A DNA stretch of 64,000 bases from Tenacibaculum pelagium (lineage in GTDB: Bacteria > Bacteroidota > Bacteroidia > Flavobacteriales > Flavobacteriaceae): contig NZ_JACGLS010000001.1 in the NCBI RefSeq assembly GCF_014062345.1, positions 248,001 through 312,000 on the forward strand, read 5' to 3'. A program made the position numbers and the translations under genes. The notes below the pieces were generated by a model. It worked only from the letters and a program-made list of their open reading frames with translations, was not told the origin of the DNA and did not search any database. Positions 26,209-34,869 of this stretch are shown here, piece after piece. The first letter of the stretch is position 1. Each line of letters opens with the position of its first letter.

Positions 26209-27240
26209 ATGTTAAACTTAAATAACCAATCTGTTTTAATTACTGGTGGTACTGGTTCATTTGGTAAGATGTTTACCAAATTAATTTTAAGCAGATTTCC
26301 AGATGTTAAACGTCTTGTAATTTTATCTAGAGACGAGCAAAAACATTTTCAAATGGCTCAAGAGTTTCCTGAGTCTAAATATCCTCAAATTCGTTATTTC
26401 ATTGGTGATGTTAGAGATTTAAAACGATTAGAGAGCGCTTTTGAAGATATCGATATTGTAATTCATGCTGCTGCAATGAAGCACGTTCATTTGGCTGAAT
26501 ACAATCCAATGGAGTGTGTGAAAACTAATATTAATGGAGCTGAAAATGTTATAGATGCAGCTTTAAAATGTGGTGTGAAAAATGTGGTTGCCTTGTCTAC
26601 GGATAAAGCCGCTGCACCTATTAATTTATATGGTGCTACAAAATTAGCTTCTGATAAATTGTTTATTGCTGCCAATAACATAAAAGGAAAAAGAGACATT
26701 AAATTCTCTGTTGTTAGATATGGAAATGTGATGGGATCTAATGGTTCTGTAATGCCTTTCTTTTTAAATAAAAAGAAATCTGGAGCAGATTTTTTACCTA
26801 TTACGGATGCTGAAATGACACGATTCAACATCTCTTTAGAAGATGGATGTGAAATGGTTTTTTATGCTATTGCAGAAGCATGGGGAGGAGAAGTTTTTGT
26901 TCCTAAAATTCCTTCGTATAAAATTACTGATGTAGCAACTGCAATTGCACCTGAATTAGAACAAAAAACAATTGGAATAAGACCAGGTGAAAAGTTACAT
27001 GAAGAAATGATAACTTCTTCAGATTCATACAATACAGTAGATTTAGGAAGATATTATGCAATTTTACCACAACAATCTCCATACTCTACTTACACAAAAG
27101 AAGAGTATAAAAAAGCTTTTAATGCTGTGGATGTACCTAAAGGATTTTCATATGATTCGGGTAACAACGAGGATTGGGAAACTATTGATAGTTTAAGAGA
27201 ATTAGTAAAGAAACATGTAGATCCAAATTTTGAAGCTTAA
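26209..27240 (+). CDS. pseB: UDP-GlcNAc 4,6-dehydratase (inverting), PseB
   Basis: A 343-residue short-chain dehydrogenase of the extended family that starts pseudaminic acid synthesis by converting UDP-GlcNAc to UDP-2-acetamido-2,6-dideoxy-L-arabino-hexos-4-ulose. The NADP-binding loop is LITGGTGSFGKMFTKLIL; the PseB hallmark STDKAAAPINLYGATKLASD follows, with the lysine that replaces the usual catalytic tyrosine pattern. GYGN-type VRYGNVMGSNGSV and RPGEKLHEEMIT are also present. It opens the pse operon, and its stop overlaps the pseC start (TAATG). The gene has its own upstream inverted repeat. Confidence 0.93.
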   Translation: MLNLNNQSVLITGGTGSFGKMFTKLILSRFPDVKRLVILSRDEQKHFQMAQEFPESKYPQIRYFIGDVRDLKRLESAFEDIDIVIHAAAMKHVHLAEYNPMECVKTNINGAENVIDAALKCGVKNVVALSTDKAAAPINLYGATKLASDKLFIAANNIKGKRDIKFSVVRYGNVMGSNGSVMPFFLNKKKSGADFLPITDAEMTRFNISLEDGCEMVFYAIAEAWGGEVFVPKIPSYKITDVATAIAPELEQKTIGIRPGEKLHEEMITSSDSYNTVDLGRYYAILPQQSPYSTYTKEEYKKAFNAVDVPKGFSYDSGNNEDWETIDSLRELVKKHVDPNFEA

Positions 27241-28391
27241 TGAGTGATTTTAAAATCCCATATGGAAGACAAAATATTCAACAAGATGATATAAACGCTG
27301 TTGTTGAAACTTTACAAGCAGATTTTTTAACTCAAGGTCCAAAAGTTAGAGAATTTGAAGAGAAGTTCGCAGCTTATGTTGGTGCTAAATATGCTTTAGC
27401 AGTAAATAATGCTACTTCTGGTTTACATTTATCAGTTTTAGCAATGGGCTTAAAAGAAGGTGAACGTGTAATTACAACACCAATTACTTTTGCTGCTTCT
27501 GCTAACTGTGTTCGTTTTGCTGGTGGTGAAGTTTGGTTTGCAGATATAGATCCTGACACTTATTTATTATCAATAGAAAGTACTCGAAAACTTATTGAAA
27601 GTAAGCCAAAAGGATTTTTTAAAGGAATTATTCCTGTCGATTTTGCTGGTTTACCAGTAAACTTAGAAGAATTTAGAAAGTTAGCCAACGAGCATGATTT
27701 ATGGATTATTGAAGATGCTTGTCATGCTCCTGGTGGATATTTTGTAGACTCTAACAATCAAAAACAATATTGTGGAAACGGTAATTATGCAGATATTGGA
27801 GTATTTTCTTTTCACCCTGTAAAACATATTGCTTGTGGTGAAGGTGGAATGTTAACTACTAATTCCGAAGAAGTTTATAAAAAATTATCTCTATTAAGAA
27901 CTCATGGAATTACAAAAGAAAATATGAGTGAAAACCACGGAGGTTGGTTTTATGAAATGCAAGAACTTGGGTTTAATTATAGGTTAACCGATTTTCAATC
28001 GGCTTTAGGAATAACACAATTAGCAAAGAATAATGACGGAGTTATTAGAAGAAATCAAATTTCTGATACTTATAAAAAAGCTTTTCAAGGAAAAATAAAA
28101 TTTCAAAGTTTACCTGAAGGAAGTTATAACGCGCATCACTTATTTGTTATTGAAGTTGAAAATAGAAAAGAGTTATACGACTTTTTAAGAAGTCATAATA
28201 TTTTCGCTCAAATACATTATATCCCTGTTCATACATTACCATACTATAAAGAAATTGGTTATGGAAATGCTGATTTATCTAATGCAGAAAACTACTATGC
28301 TAAATGTATTAGTTTACCAATGTTTCCTAGTTTAACTGATAAAGAACAAGAATTTGTAATAGCTAAAGTTTTAGAATTTATTAATGACTAA
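27240..28391 (+). CDS. pseC: UDP-4-keto sugar aminotransferase PseC
   Basis: A 383-residue PLP-dependent aminotransferase of the DegT/DnrJ/EryC1 family. It adds the C4 amino group to the PseB product. IPYGRQNIQQDDINAVVETL with FLTQGPKVREFEEKFA is the standard N-terminus; EDACHAPGG is the cofactor aspartate block; and the Schiff-base lysine is in SFHPVKHIACGEGGM. It overlaps pseB by one base and pseF by eight bases. Length and motifs match PseC and not the Leg-type aminotransferase. Confidence 0.93.
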   Translation: MSDFKIPYGRQNIQQDDINAVVETLQADFLTQGPKVREFEEKFAAYVGAKYALAVNNATSGLHLSVLAMGLKEGERVITTPITFAASANCVRFAGGEVWFADIDPDTYLLSIESTRKLIESKPKGFFKGIIPVDFAGLPVNLEEFRKLANEHDLWIIEDACHAPGGYFVDSNNQKQYCGNGNYADIGVFSFHPVKHIACGEGGMLTTNSEEVYKKLSLLRTHGITKENMSENHGGWFYEMQELGFNYRLTDFQSALGITQLAKNNDGVIRRNQISDTYKKAFQGKIKFQSLPEGSYNAHHLFVIEVENRKELYDFLRSHNIFAQIHYIPVHTLPYYKEIGYGNADLSNAENYYAKCISLPMFPSLTDKEQEFVIAKVLEFIND

Positions 28392-29079
28392 AATTGCCAT
28401 TATACCAGCTAGAGGCGGAAGCAAGCGAATTCTAAAAAAGAACATTAAAGATTTTTTAGGAAAACCAATTATTGCTTATTCTATTGAAGCTGCAATAAAA
28501 AGTAATCTTTTTGATGAAGTTATAGTTTCTACTGATAGCGAAGAGATAGCAGAAATAGCAAAACAGTTTGGAGCTAAAACTCCTTTCTTAAGAAGTGAAA
28601 AAAACTCAGATGATTTCGCAACCACTTTTGATGTAATCAAAGAAGTTTTAGGATGGTATTCAGCCAATGATAAAAATATAGAAACAGCTAGTTGTATCTA
28701 TGCAACTGCGCCATTTATTACTAGTGATTTATTAAAACAAGCAGAACAAAACTTAACAACTAATCAATTTGACACTGTTTTTCCTGTCATTCGCTTTGGT
28801 TTCCCAATACAAAGAGCTATTAAGAAAACAAACGATGCGGGTAAAATGGATTTATTTCAACCTGAACATTTAAACAGTAGATCTCAAGATTTAGAGCCTG
28901 CTTTTCAAGATGCTGGACAATTTTACTTCTTTAAACCAAAGGAAGTTTTGAAAAAGAAAAAATTGTGGACCAATAATTCTGGTATTATTGAAATTGATGA
29001 ATTATTGGCTCAAGATATTGATACAGAAACCGATTGGAAATTAGCAGAACTTAAATATCAACTTGCTTTTGGAAAATAA
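28384..29079 (+). CDS. pseF: Pseudaminic acid cytidylyltransferase PseF
   Basis: A 231-residue CMP-sugar synthase that activates pseudaminic acid with CTP. IIPARGGSKRILKKNIKDF is the N-terminal nucleotide-binding block, and SIEAAIKSNLFDEVIVSTDS and RSQDLEPAFQDAGQFYFF are family-typical. It has no C-terminal hydrolase extension. It overlaps pseC by eight bases and its end overlaps the start of the double-acetyltransferase gene. Its presence shows that the locus makes an activated sugar ready for transfer. Confidence 0.9.
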   Translation: MTKIAIIPARGGSKRILKKNIKDFLGKPIIAYSIEAAIKSNLFDEVIVSTDSEEIAEIAKQFGAKTPFLRSEKNSDDFATTFDVIKEVLGWYSANDKNIETASCIYATAPFITSDLLKQAEQNLTTNQFDTVFPVIRFGFPIQRAIKKTNDAGKMDLFQPEHLNSRSQDLEPAFQDAGQFYFFKPKEVLKKKKLWTNNSGIIEIDELLAQDIDTETDWKLAELKYQLAFGK

Positions 29080-30103
29080 AAAAAACGCATATAAAGTTTT
29101 AGATACTCAATCTTTTTCAAAAGACCACTACTCTATTGTACCTATTCGTTTTGAGGATAGATTACAAATAATGAAATGGCGCAATGAACAAATGTATCAT
29201 CTACGTCAAGCTAAAATACTTACTGAGGAAGATCAAAATTCATATTTTAAAAACATCGTCTCAAAATTATTTGAGCAAGAAAAACCTAATCAGATTTTAT
29301 TCTCTTATTTAAAAGGAAATGAATGTATTGGTTATGGTGGTTTAGTTCACATTAATTGGATTGATAAAAATGCTGAAATCTCTTTTATCATGGATACATC
29401 TCTAGAAAAAGAGCATTTTAACTTTCATTGGAAAACGTATTTAAGTTTAGTAGAACAAGTTGCGTTTAATGAATTAGTCTTGCATAAAATATTTACTTAT
29501 GCATTTGATTTAAGACCTCATTTATATACTGCTTTAGAAGAAAGCAATTATAAAAGAGAAGCTATTTTAAAAGAGCATTGTTTTTATAATAATGAGTTTA
29601 AAGACGTTATTATTCATTCGAAAATAAACTACAACATCAATTTTAGAAAAGCTAAAAAAGAAGATGTTCGCTTATTATTTGATTGGTCTAATGATCCTTT
29701 AACACGTCAAAACTCATATCAGTCAGAAGAAATTAATTTTTATGATCATGAAAAATGGTTTCACAATAAAATCAATGATAAAAACTCTCTTTTACTAGTC
29801 GGAATAACTAACAATAAACCTGTAGGGTTGGTTAGATTTGATATAAAAAATGAAAATAGTACTATAGGTATAACTATTAATAAAAACTTTAGAGGTAAAA
29901 AATTAGCTCCAAAATTACTAATCGAGGCTAGTAAAATCTATTTTAAAGAATTTACAAAACCTGTTTTAGCTTATATTAAAAAGGAAAATATTGCTTCAGT
30001 AAAATCTTTCGAAAAAGCGAGTTTTTGTTATTATAAAGAAGAAAAAATTAATCAAATAGACAGTTACGTTTATAAATTAGAACAACATGATGCCATCAAA
30101 TAG
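29069..30103 (+). CDS. Tandem GNAT acetyltransferase of the Pse locus (PseH-like)
   Basis: About 344 residues with two acetyltransferase (GNAT) domains in one chain. Residues 15-170 form the first (IVPIRFEDRLQIMKWRNEQ, then ECIGYGGLVHINW, then the helical C-terminal half); residues 178-340 form the second (FRKAKKEDVRLLFDWSNDP and IGITINKNFRGKKLAPKLL). The second resembles the GNAT domains often fused to PseG or used as PseH, which N-acetylates the C4 amine. The gene has no ATG near its 5' end; I take TTG at 29069, though TTG at 29063 is possible. It overlaps pseF by 11 bases and pseI by 17. It may carry out two acylations, but that is inference. Confidence 0.72.
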   Translation: MENKKNAYKVLDTQSFSKDHYSIVPIRFEDRLQIMKWRNEQMYHLRQAKILTEEDQNSYFKNIVSKLFEQEKPNQILFSYLKGNECIGYGGLVHINWIDKNAEISFIMDTSLEKEHFNFHWKTYLSLVEQVAFNELVLHKIFTYAFDLRPHLYTALEESNYKREAILKEHCFYNNEFKDVIIHSKINYNINFRKAKKEDVRLLFDWSNDPLTRQNSYQSEEINFYDHEKWFHNKINDKNSLLLVGITNNKPVGLVRFDIKNENSTIGITINKNFRGKKLAPKLLIEASKIYFKEFTKPVLAYIKKENIASVKSFEKASFCYYKEEKINQIDSYVYKLEQHDAIK

Positions 30104-31106
30104 ATGTTTTATTATTGCTGAGCTATCAGCAAATCACAATGGAAGTAAAAAGGTAGCTATTGAAACAATTAAAGCTGCTAAAAGAGCTGGTGCTGATGCT
30201 ATTAAATTTCAAACTTATACAGCTGATACTATTACTTTAGATTCAAAAAAAGACGATTTTAAACTAAAACAGGGTACTATTTGGGATGGAATGTATTTAC
30301 ACGATTTATACAAACAAGCATATACGCCTTGGGAATGGTTTAAAGATTTATATAGAATTGCTAGAGAAGAAGGTTTAGAGGTTTTCTCTTCTCCTTTTGA
30401 TAAAACTGCTGTCGATTTATTAGAATCTTTAGATAATCCAATTTATAAAATTGCATCCTTTGAAATCACGGATATTCCGTTAATAGAATATTGTGCTAAA
30501 ACAATGAAACCTATTATAATTTCTACAGGAATTGCTACTGATGAAGATATTCAATTAGCAGTAGATACATGTAGAAATGTTGGAAATAACGATATTACTT
30601 TATTAAAATGTACATCATCTTACCCTGCTCCAATTGAAGAAGCTAATTTGGTAATGATAAAAGATTTAAAAGAAAAATTTGGAGTAAAACCTGGTCTTTC
30701 AGATCATACCATGGGAATTGTAACACCTGTAGTAGCTGTTACTTTAGGAGCTAAAGTAATTGAAAAACATTTTATTTTAAACAAAGAAATTGGTGGTCCT
30801 GATGCTTCTTTTTCTTTAGATGAAACTGAATTTACACAAATGGTAAATGCAGTGAGAGCTGCTGAAAAAGCTAGTGGAGAAATTAGTTATCAACTAACAG
30901 ATAAAATGAAAAGTGGTAGAGAATTTTCTCGATCATTATACATTACTGCTGATGTTAAAAAAGGAGATATTCTTACAGAAGAAAATATTCGTTCAGTTAG
31001 ACCAGGTTTCGGAATGCATCCAAAATATTATAATGATGCTTTAGGTAAAAAATTCAATAACGATTTTGAAAAAGGAACAGCTTTAAGCAAAGAATGTTTC
31101 GAATAA
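30087..31106 (+). CDS. pseI: Pseudaminic acid synthase PseI
   Basis: A 339-residue NeuB-family enzyme that condenses the 6-deoxy-AltdiNAc intermediate with phosphoenolpyruvate to give pseudaminic acid. The TIM-barrel N-terminal part has IIAELSANHNGSKKVAIETI and GADAIKFQTYTADTIT, the catalytic region has KCTSSYPAPIEEANL and GLSDHTMGIVTP, and the C-terminal SAF (antifreeze-like) domain includes KKGDILTEENIRSVRPGFGM. It overlaps the acetyltransferase gene by 17 bases and ends the operon before a strong terminator. A second ATG directly after the first could also start it. Confidence 0.93.
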   Translation: MMPSNRCFIIAELSANHNGSKKVAIETIKAAKRAGADAIKFQTYTADTITLDSKKDDFKLKQGTIWDGMYLHDLYKQAYTPWEWFKDLYRIAREEGLEVFSSPFDKTAVDLLESLDNPIYKIASFEITDIPLIEYCAKTMKPIIISTGIATDEDIQLAVDTCRNVGNNDITLLKCTSSYPAPIEEANLVMIKDLKEKFGVKPGLSDHTMGIVTPVVAVTLGAKVIEKHFILNKEIGGPDASFSLDETEFTQMVNAVRAAEKASGEISYQLTDKMKSGREFSRSLYITADVKKGDILTEENIRSVRPGFGMHPKYYNDALGKKFNNDFEKGTALSKECFE

Positions 31107-31129
31107 ATTAAGCTAGTTCTTAATAATTT

Positions 31130-31174
31130 ATAAAACCATCTTTCATTTTTAAAAGTAATGAAAGATGGTTTTAT
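31130..31174. terminator. Bidirectional terminator after pseI
   Basis: AAAACCATCTTTCATT at 31132-31147 pairs with AATGAAAGATGGTTTT at 31157-31172 as a perfect stem, and two more base pairs extend it. It lies between the convergent pseI and the DDG-motif transferase gene. Confidence 0.85.
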
Positions 31175-31222
31175 GCTTATGTTGGTTGATAAAATAATTT
31201 TGTTCAAAATATCTTATCACTT

Positions 31223-32236
31223 CTAATAATCTAACTTGTTATAGTTAATATATTTTTCTTGATATTTATAAACATCTATTATCACTTTCTTTTTATTTTC
31301 AATAATTTTAGTATCATCAAAATTAAAAAAGTCTATTATAGATTCTTTATATATACCTTTTAAAGTAATTAAGGCAGTACTAATAGTACCCGTAATGTGA
31401 GTTGGGTATTCATTATTTAACAAGAAATCTAACTCTATATTAAATTTATTTCTTCGGATTTTAAAACTAAGTTCTTTTTCTAAAATTTTCAATTCCTTAT
31501 TATCTTCTCTTTTATGAGGAATATATAAGATCTCTTTATCTTTATAAAATTCTGAAATTCTTTTTAAAGTCGTAAAATAATCTTCAAAAAGTAAAATTTT
31601 ACTATCTACAACAGCTGTTCCAATAAGATAAACCTTATTACTTTCCTCTTTTTTAGAGTCTTTTTTTAACGAATGCAACCAAGTAAAATCATTTTGAATG
31701 TATTCATGATTTTCATAATTGGGTAAATTATAAAACGTGAAGAAATTAACGTCGGTTACATCCTCATCAATTTTTATTTTATTTGAAGCATAAATTTTTT
31801 GAATTAAATCATATTTAAATCCAACTTTATTTTTTCCTTTAAATAATGAAAATCGTTTAGTTAAATTCCCTGTAGCTTTATATTCCTTAGCGATAGCAAT
31901 AGTTGCAGCACCATCGTCTAAAATATATAGTTTCTTATAATTAAGATTATTTACAAAATAAGACGCTATTGGAAAAGCACGAGTAAATAAATATTGATAT
32001 TTTTCTTTTTTTAATTTCTTTACCAACTTTAGCCAAGAAACACCATAAGAAGTCTTTTTTTTGGTTCTTATAATATTATTCCAATCTCCTGATTTTTCAA
32101 TCAAAAAATTTATAGTGCCATCTTCTCTTTTATTAGACTTAATAATTAGTAAAGTATCAGCTATTTTAAATTGTTTTCGTGCTTCAATTGCTCCTAACAT
32201 TTCAAGCGACGTTCTTATAAAAAAAACAGATTTCAT
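31223..32236 (-). CDS. Putative sialyltransferase-like glycosyltransferase (DDG motif)
   Basis: A 337-residue protein with no signal peptide. It has the D/E-D/E-G motif of bacterial sialyltransferase-type enzymes in LYILDDGAATI (near residue 105) and a downstream YIPHKREDN (near residue 245) where those families have an HP motif, followed by HITGTISTALITL. The order of these blocks fits GT52/GT38-like or polysialyltransferase-like folds. Being beside a complete-looking CMP-pseudaminic acid operon, it is a good candidate for the enzyme that moves pseudaminic acid onto a surface glycan. The family assignment is mine from motifs and is not confirmed; lysine replaces the usual second proline-adjacent residue. 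Confidence 0.5.
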   Translation of the reverse strand: MKSVFFIRTSLEMLGAIEARKQFKIADTLLIIKSNKREDGTINFLIEKSGDWNNIIRTKKKTSYGVSWLKLVKKLKKEKYQYLFTRAFPIASYFVNNLNYKKLYILDDGAATIAIAKEYKATGNLTKRFSLFKGKNKVGFKYDLIQKIYASNKIKIDEDVTDVNFFTFYNLPNYENHEYIQNDFTWLHSLKKDSKKEESNKVYLIGTAVVDSKILLFEDYFTTLKRISEFYKDKEILYIPHKREDNKELKILEKELSFKIRRNKFNIELDFLLNNEYPTHITGTISTALITLKGIYKESIIDFFNFDDTKIIENKKKVIIDVYKYQEKYINYNKLDY

Positions 32237-32344
32237 TTTTTGAATTATAGTTTCCCTTTTAAATGTTAGGCTAATCTTATTTATATAAATCTTATCTCAA
32301 CTACTACTCCAAGTAATAATCTCAGTGAATTGTTTAAAAATAAT

Positions 32345-33160
32345 CTATACCGCTACATCATACTCTCTAAGAGCATCATTTAACGAAGTTTTCTTATTAG
32401 TACTTTCTTTACGCTTACCTATAATCAATGCACAAGGAACTTGGTATTCACCTGCAGCAAATTTCTTCGTATAACTTCCAGGAATAACTACTGATCTTGC
32501 AGGAACTCTTCCTTTCATCTCTACTGGTTCGTCTCCAGTAACATCAATAATTTTTGTACTCATTGTTAATACTACATTAGCTCCTAATACAGCTTCCTTC
32601 TCTACTCTTACCCCTTCCACAACAATACAACGAGAACCAATAAAAGCTCCATCTTCTATAATCACAGGAGCAGCTTGTAAAGGCTCTAAAACTCCACCAA
32701 TACCAACACCTCCTGACAAATGCACATTCTTACCTATTTGAGCACAAGAACCAACTGTAGCCCAAGTATCAACCATTGTACCTTTATCTACATAAGCACC
32801 AATATTCACATAACTTGGCATTAAAATAGTACCTGCAGAAATATAAGCTCCATGACGTGCTACAGCGTTAGGAACCACACGAATTCCTTTAGCTTCGTAA
32901 TCTCTTTTTAATGGAATTTTATCGTGATATTCGAAAATACCAGCTTTTAGAGTTTCCATTTTTTGAATAGGAAAATATAAAACTACTCCTTTCTTAACCC
33001 ACTCGTTTACTTGCCATCCATCAGCTGTTGGTTCTGCTACACGTAACTCACCTGCATCTAATAAATCAACAACTTTTCTAATAGCATTAATTGTAGTTTC
33101 TTCTTTTAATAAATCGCGATTATCCCACGCTTTTTCTATAATTGATTGTAATTCAGTCAT
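32345..33160 (-). CDS. dapD: Tetrahydrodipicolinate N-succinyltransferase
   Basis: A 271-residue left-handed beta-helix acyltransferase of the succinylase branch of lysine and diaminopimelate synthesis. The N-terminal helical domain ends near residue 105; hexapeptide repeats follow (VARHGAYISAGTILMPSYVN, SCAQIGKNVHLSGGVGIGGV) and the C-terminal block is VVIPGSYTKKF. The sequence is standard. It is divergent from ruvX, and the minus strand carries TATATTTG at 33183-33176, 15 bases ahead of the start codon. Confidence 0.95.
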   Translation of the reverse strand: MTELQSIIEKAWDNRDLLKEETTINAIRKVVDLLDAGELRVAEPTADGWQVNEWVKKGVVLYFPIQKMETLKAGIFEYHDKIPLKRDYEAKGIRVVPNAVARHGAYISAGTILMPSYVNIGAYVDKGTMVDTWATVGSCAQIGKNVHLSGGVGIGGVLEPLQAAPVIIEDGAFIGSRCIVVEGVRVEKEAVLGANVVLTMSTKIIDVTGDEPVEMKGRVPARSVVIPGSYTKKFAAGEYQVPCALIIGKRKESTNKKTSLNDALREYDVAV

Positions 33161-33175
33161 TTCAATAATTTTCTA

Positions 33176-33183
33176 CAAATATA
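33176..33183 (-). promoter_or_regulatory. -7 element of dapD
   Basis: The minus strand reads TATATTTG, a perfect TAnnTTTG match, 15 bases upstream of the dapD ATG. The -33 element is not clear. Confidence 0.5.
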
Positions 33184-33231
33184 AAATCTCTATTTCAATA
33201 TAACGCGAAGATACATTTTTTAAACAGATGC

Positions 33232-33260
33232 TTGTACCATGTTTAAAATCCGTATTTTTG
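33232..33260 (+). promoter_or_regulatory. Promoter of ruvX
   Basis: TTG at 33232-33234, an 18-base spacer and TATTTTTG at 33253-33260 match the flavobacterial consensus. The promoter sits inside the apparent 5' extension of the ruvX frame, which shows that the real start codon is downstream. Confidence 0.65.
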
Positions 33261-33275
33261 CCAAAAACAAAGCAT

Positions 33276-33686
33276 GTGGGAAGAATTTTAGCCATCGATT
33301 TTGGAAAAAAAAGAACTGGTATTGCGGTTACTGATGAATTACAAATAATAGCATCAGGATTAACTACTGTAAATACTAAAGAGTTAATTCCTTTTTTAAA
33401 AGACTATGCTAAAAAAGAAAACGTAGAGCTTTTCATTATTGGTAAACCAAAACAAATGGATAATACTGATAGTGAGAGCGAAGAATTAATACTACTTTTT
33501 TTAAAAAAATTAGAAAAATCAATTCCTAATATTCCTATAAAAAGAGAAGATGAACGATTTACTTCTAAAATGGCTTTTCAAACAATGATTGATAGCGGTT
33601 TAAATAAGAAGCAACGCCAAAATAAAGCTTTGGTTGATGAAATCAGTGCTACCATCATCTTACAATCGTATTTATACAACAAATAA
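33276..33686 (+). CDS. ruvX: Holliday junction resolvase-like RuvX/YqgF
   Basis: A 136-residue YqgF-fold nuclease, proposed as a Holliday junction resolvase and as a 16S rRNA 5' processing factor. The N-terminal RILAIDFGKKRTGIAVTD carries the first metal aspartate; IGKPKQMDN, KREDERFTSKMA and the DEISATIILQSYL block give the other conserved positions. The frame is open further upstream with an ATG at 33228, but a full promoter lies between that ATG and the conserved start, so GTG 33276 is used. The extra 16 residues of the longer reading have no family counterpart. Confidence 0.9.
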   Translation: MGRILAIDFGKKRTGIAVTDELQIIASGLTTVNTKELIPFLKDYAKKENVELFIIGKPKQMDNTDSESEELILLFLKKLEKSIPNIPIKREDERFTSKMAFQTMIDSGLNKKQRQNKALVDEISATIILQSYLYNK

Positions 33687-33709
33687 TTTTCTAGCAAAAC
33701 CATTCTTTG

Positions 33710-33717
33710 TATTTTTG
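33710..33717 (+). promoter_or_regulatory. -7 element of def
   Basis: TATTTTTG matches TAnnTTTG, 23 bases ahead of the def ATG at 33741. There is no TTG at the usual -33 distance. Confidence 0.45.
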
Positions 33718-33740
33718 CACTCTTAAAAAATTAAAAATAC

Positions 33741-34328
33741 ATGATTTTACCAATTGTTGCTTACGGAGATCCCGTGTTACGTAAAGTAGGAACAGAAATC
33801 GATAAAGACTATCCGCAGTTAGAAAAGTTAATTGCTGATATGAAAGAAACGATGTACAATGCACAAGGTGTAGGTTTGGCTGCTCCACAAATTGGAAAAG
33901 CAATTCGTTTATTTTTAATTGATGCCTCTCCTTTTGCTGATGATGAAGATTTATCGGAAGAAGATAGAAAAGCTTTAGAAAACTTTAATCATGTATTTAT
34001 CAACGCTAAAATTGTTGAAGAAACTGGTGATGAATGGGCTTTTAACGAAGGATGTTTAAGTATTCCTGATGTTCGCGAAGATGTATTTCGTCAAGAAACT
34101 ATTACGATTGAATATCAAGATGAAAACTTCGAAAAGCATACGCAAACTTTAAGTGGATTAGCAGCTCGTGTTTTTCAACATGAATACGATCATATCGAAG
34201 GGGTTTTATTTACCGATAAATTATCTTCTTTAAAGAAAAGATTAATTAAAAAGAAATTAGAAAATATTTCTAAAGGAAAAGTAAACGCAGGATACAGAAT
34301 GCGTTTTCCTAACGCCAAAAGAAAATAA
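33741..34328 (+). CDS. def: Peptide deformylase
   Basis: A 195-residue metal-dependent deformylase that removes the formyl group from new proteins. The three motifs are intact: GVGLAAPQIGKAIRLF, EGCLSIPDVREDVF with the metal cysteine, and FQHEYDHIEGVLF with the HExxH. An insertion of about 15 acidic residues between motif I and the second domain (DEDLSEEDRKALENF) is usual in Bacteroidota. It is followed by the DUF5606 gene 27 bases later, probably on one transcript. Confidence 0.95.
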   Translation: MILPIVAYGDPVLRKVGTEIDKDYPQLEKLIADMKETMYNAQGVGLAAPQIGKAIRLFLIDASPFADDEDLSEEDRKALENFNHVFINAKIVEETGDEWAFNEGCLSIPDVREDVFRQETITIEYQDENFEKHTQTLSGLAARVFQHEYDHIEGVLFTDKLSSLKKRLIKKKLENISKGKVNAGYRMRFPNAKRK

Positions 34329-34355
34329 GTCTTTAAGACATTAAAATATTATAAT

Positions 34356-34775
34356 ATGGAATTTAACAAAATTATTGCCGTAACTGGTAGACCAGGTTTA
34401 TTTGAAATTTTATCTCAAACAAAAACAGGAGTAATCGTAAAATCTATCGTAGATGGTAAACGTTTTCCTATTACAGCTACACACAATGTTAGTTTATTAG
34501 AAAACATTGCTATTTATACGTACGAAACAGAAGTTCCTTTAGCTGAAGTTTTTAAAGCTATGGCAGATAAAACTGAAGGAAAAGAAGCTATTTCTCATAA
34601 AGAAAGTGGTAAAAAATTAGAAAGCTTTTTTGCTGAAGTTTTACCAGATTATGATAACGAAAGAGTATATACTTCTAACATTAAAAAAGTAGTACAGTGG
34701 TTTAATACTTTAGTAAAAGCTAATTTTGATTTTAGTACATTAGCTCAAGTAGCAACTACTGAAGAAGAAGAATAA
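34356..34775 (+). CDS. DUF5606 domain-containing protein
   Basis: A 139-residue protein that matches the Bacteroidota family DUF5606. The N-terminal half is an SH3-like small barrel (KIIAVTGRPGLFEILSQTK, then GVIVKSIVDGKRFPI), and the C-terminal half is helical and acidic. Members lie next to def and mazG, as here. The function is unknown; the small-barrel fold suggests RNA or protein binding, but nothing in the sequence proves it. Confidence 0.8.
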   Translation: MEFNKIIAVTGRPGLFEILSQTKTGVIVKSIVDGKRFPITATHNVSLLENIAIYTYETEVPLAEVFKAMADKTEGKEAISHKESGKKLESFFAEVLPDYDNERVYTSNIKKVVQWFNTLVKANFDFSTLAQVATTEEEE

Positions 34776-34869
34776 AACAGTTCCTGTTATAGTTAAAACT
34801 GACTTCTTTAAGTTTTAAAAAGTTTGTTTTCTAACTTTAACAATAGTTTTAAACATTACAATTCGTTAT

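Noticed and set aside
33691-33903. Minus-strand ORF across the def start
   Set aside because: It covers the def promoter and N-terminus and has no family likeness.
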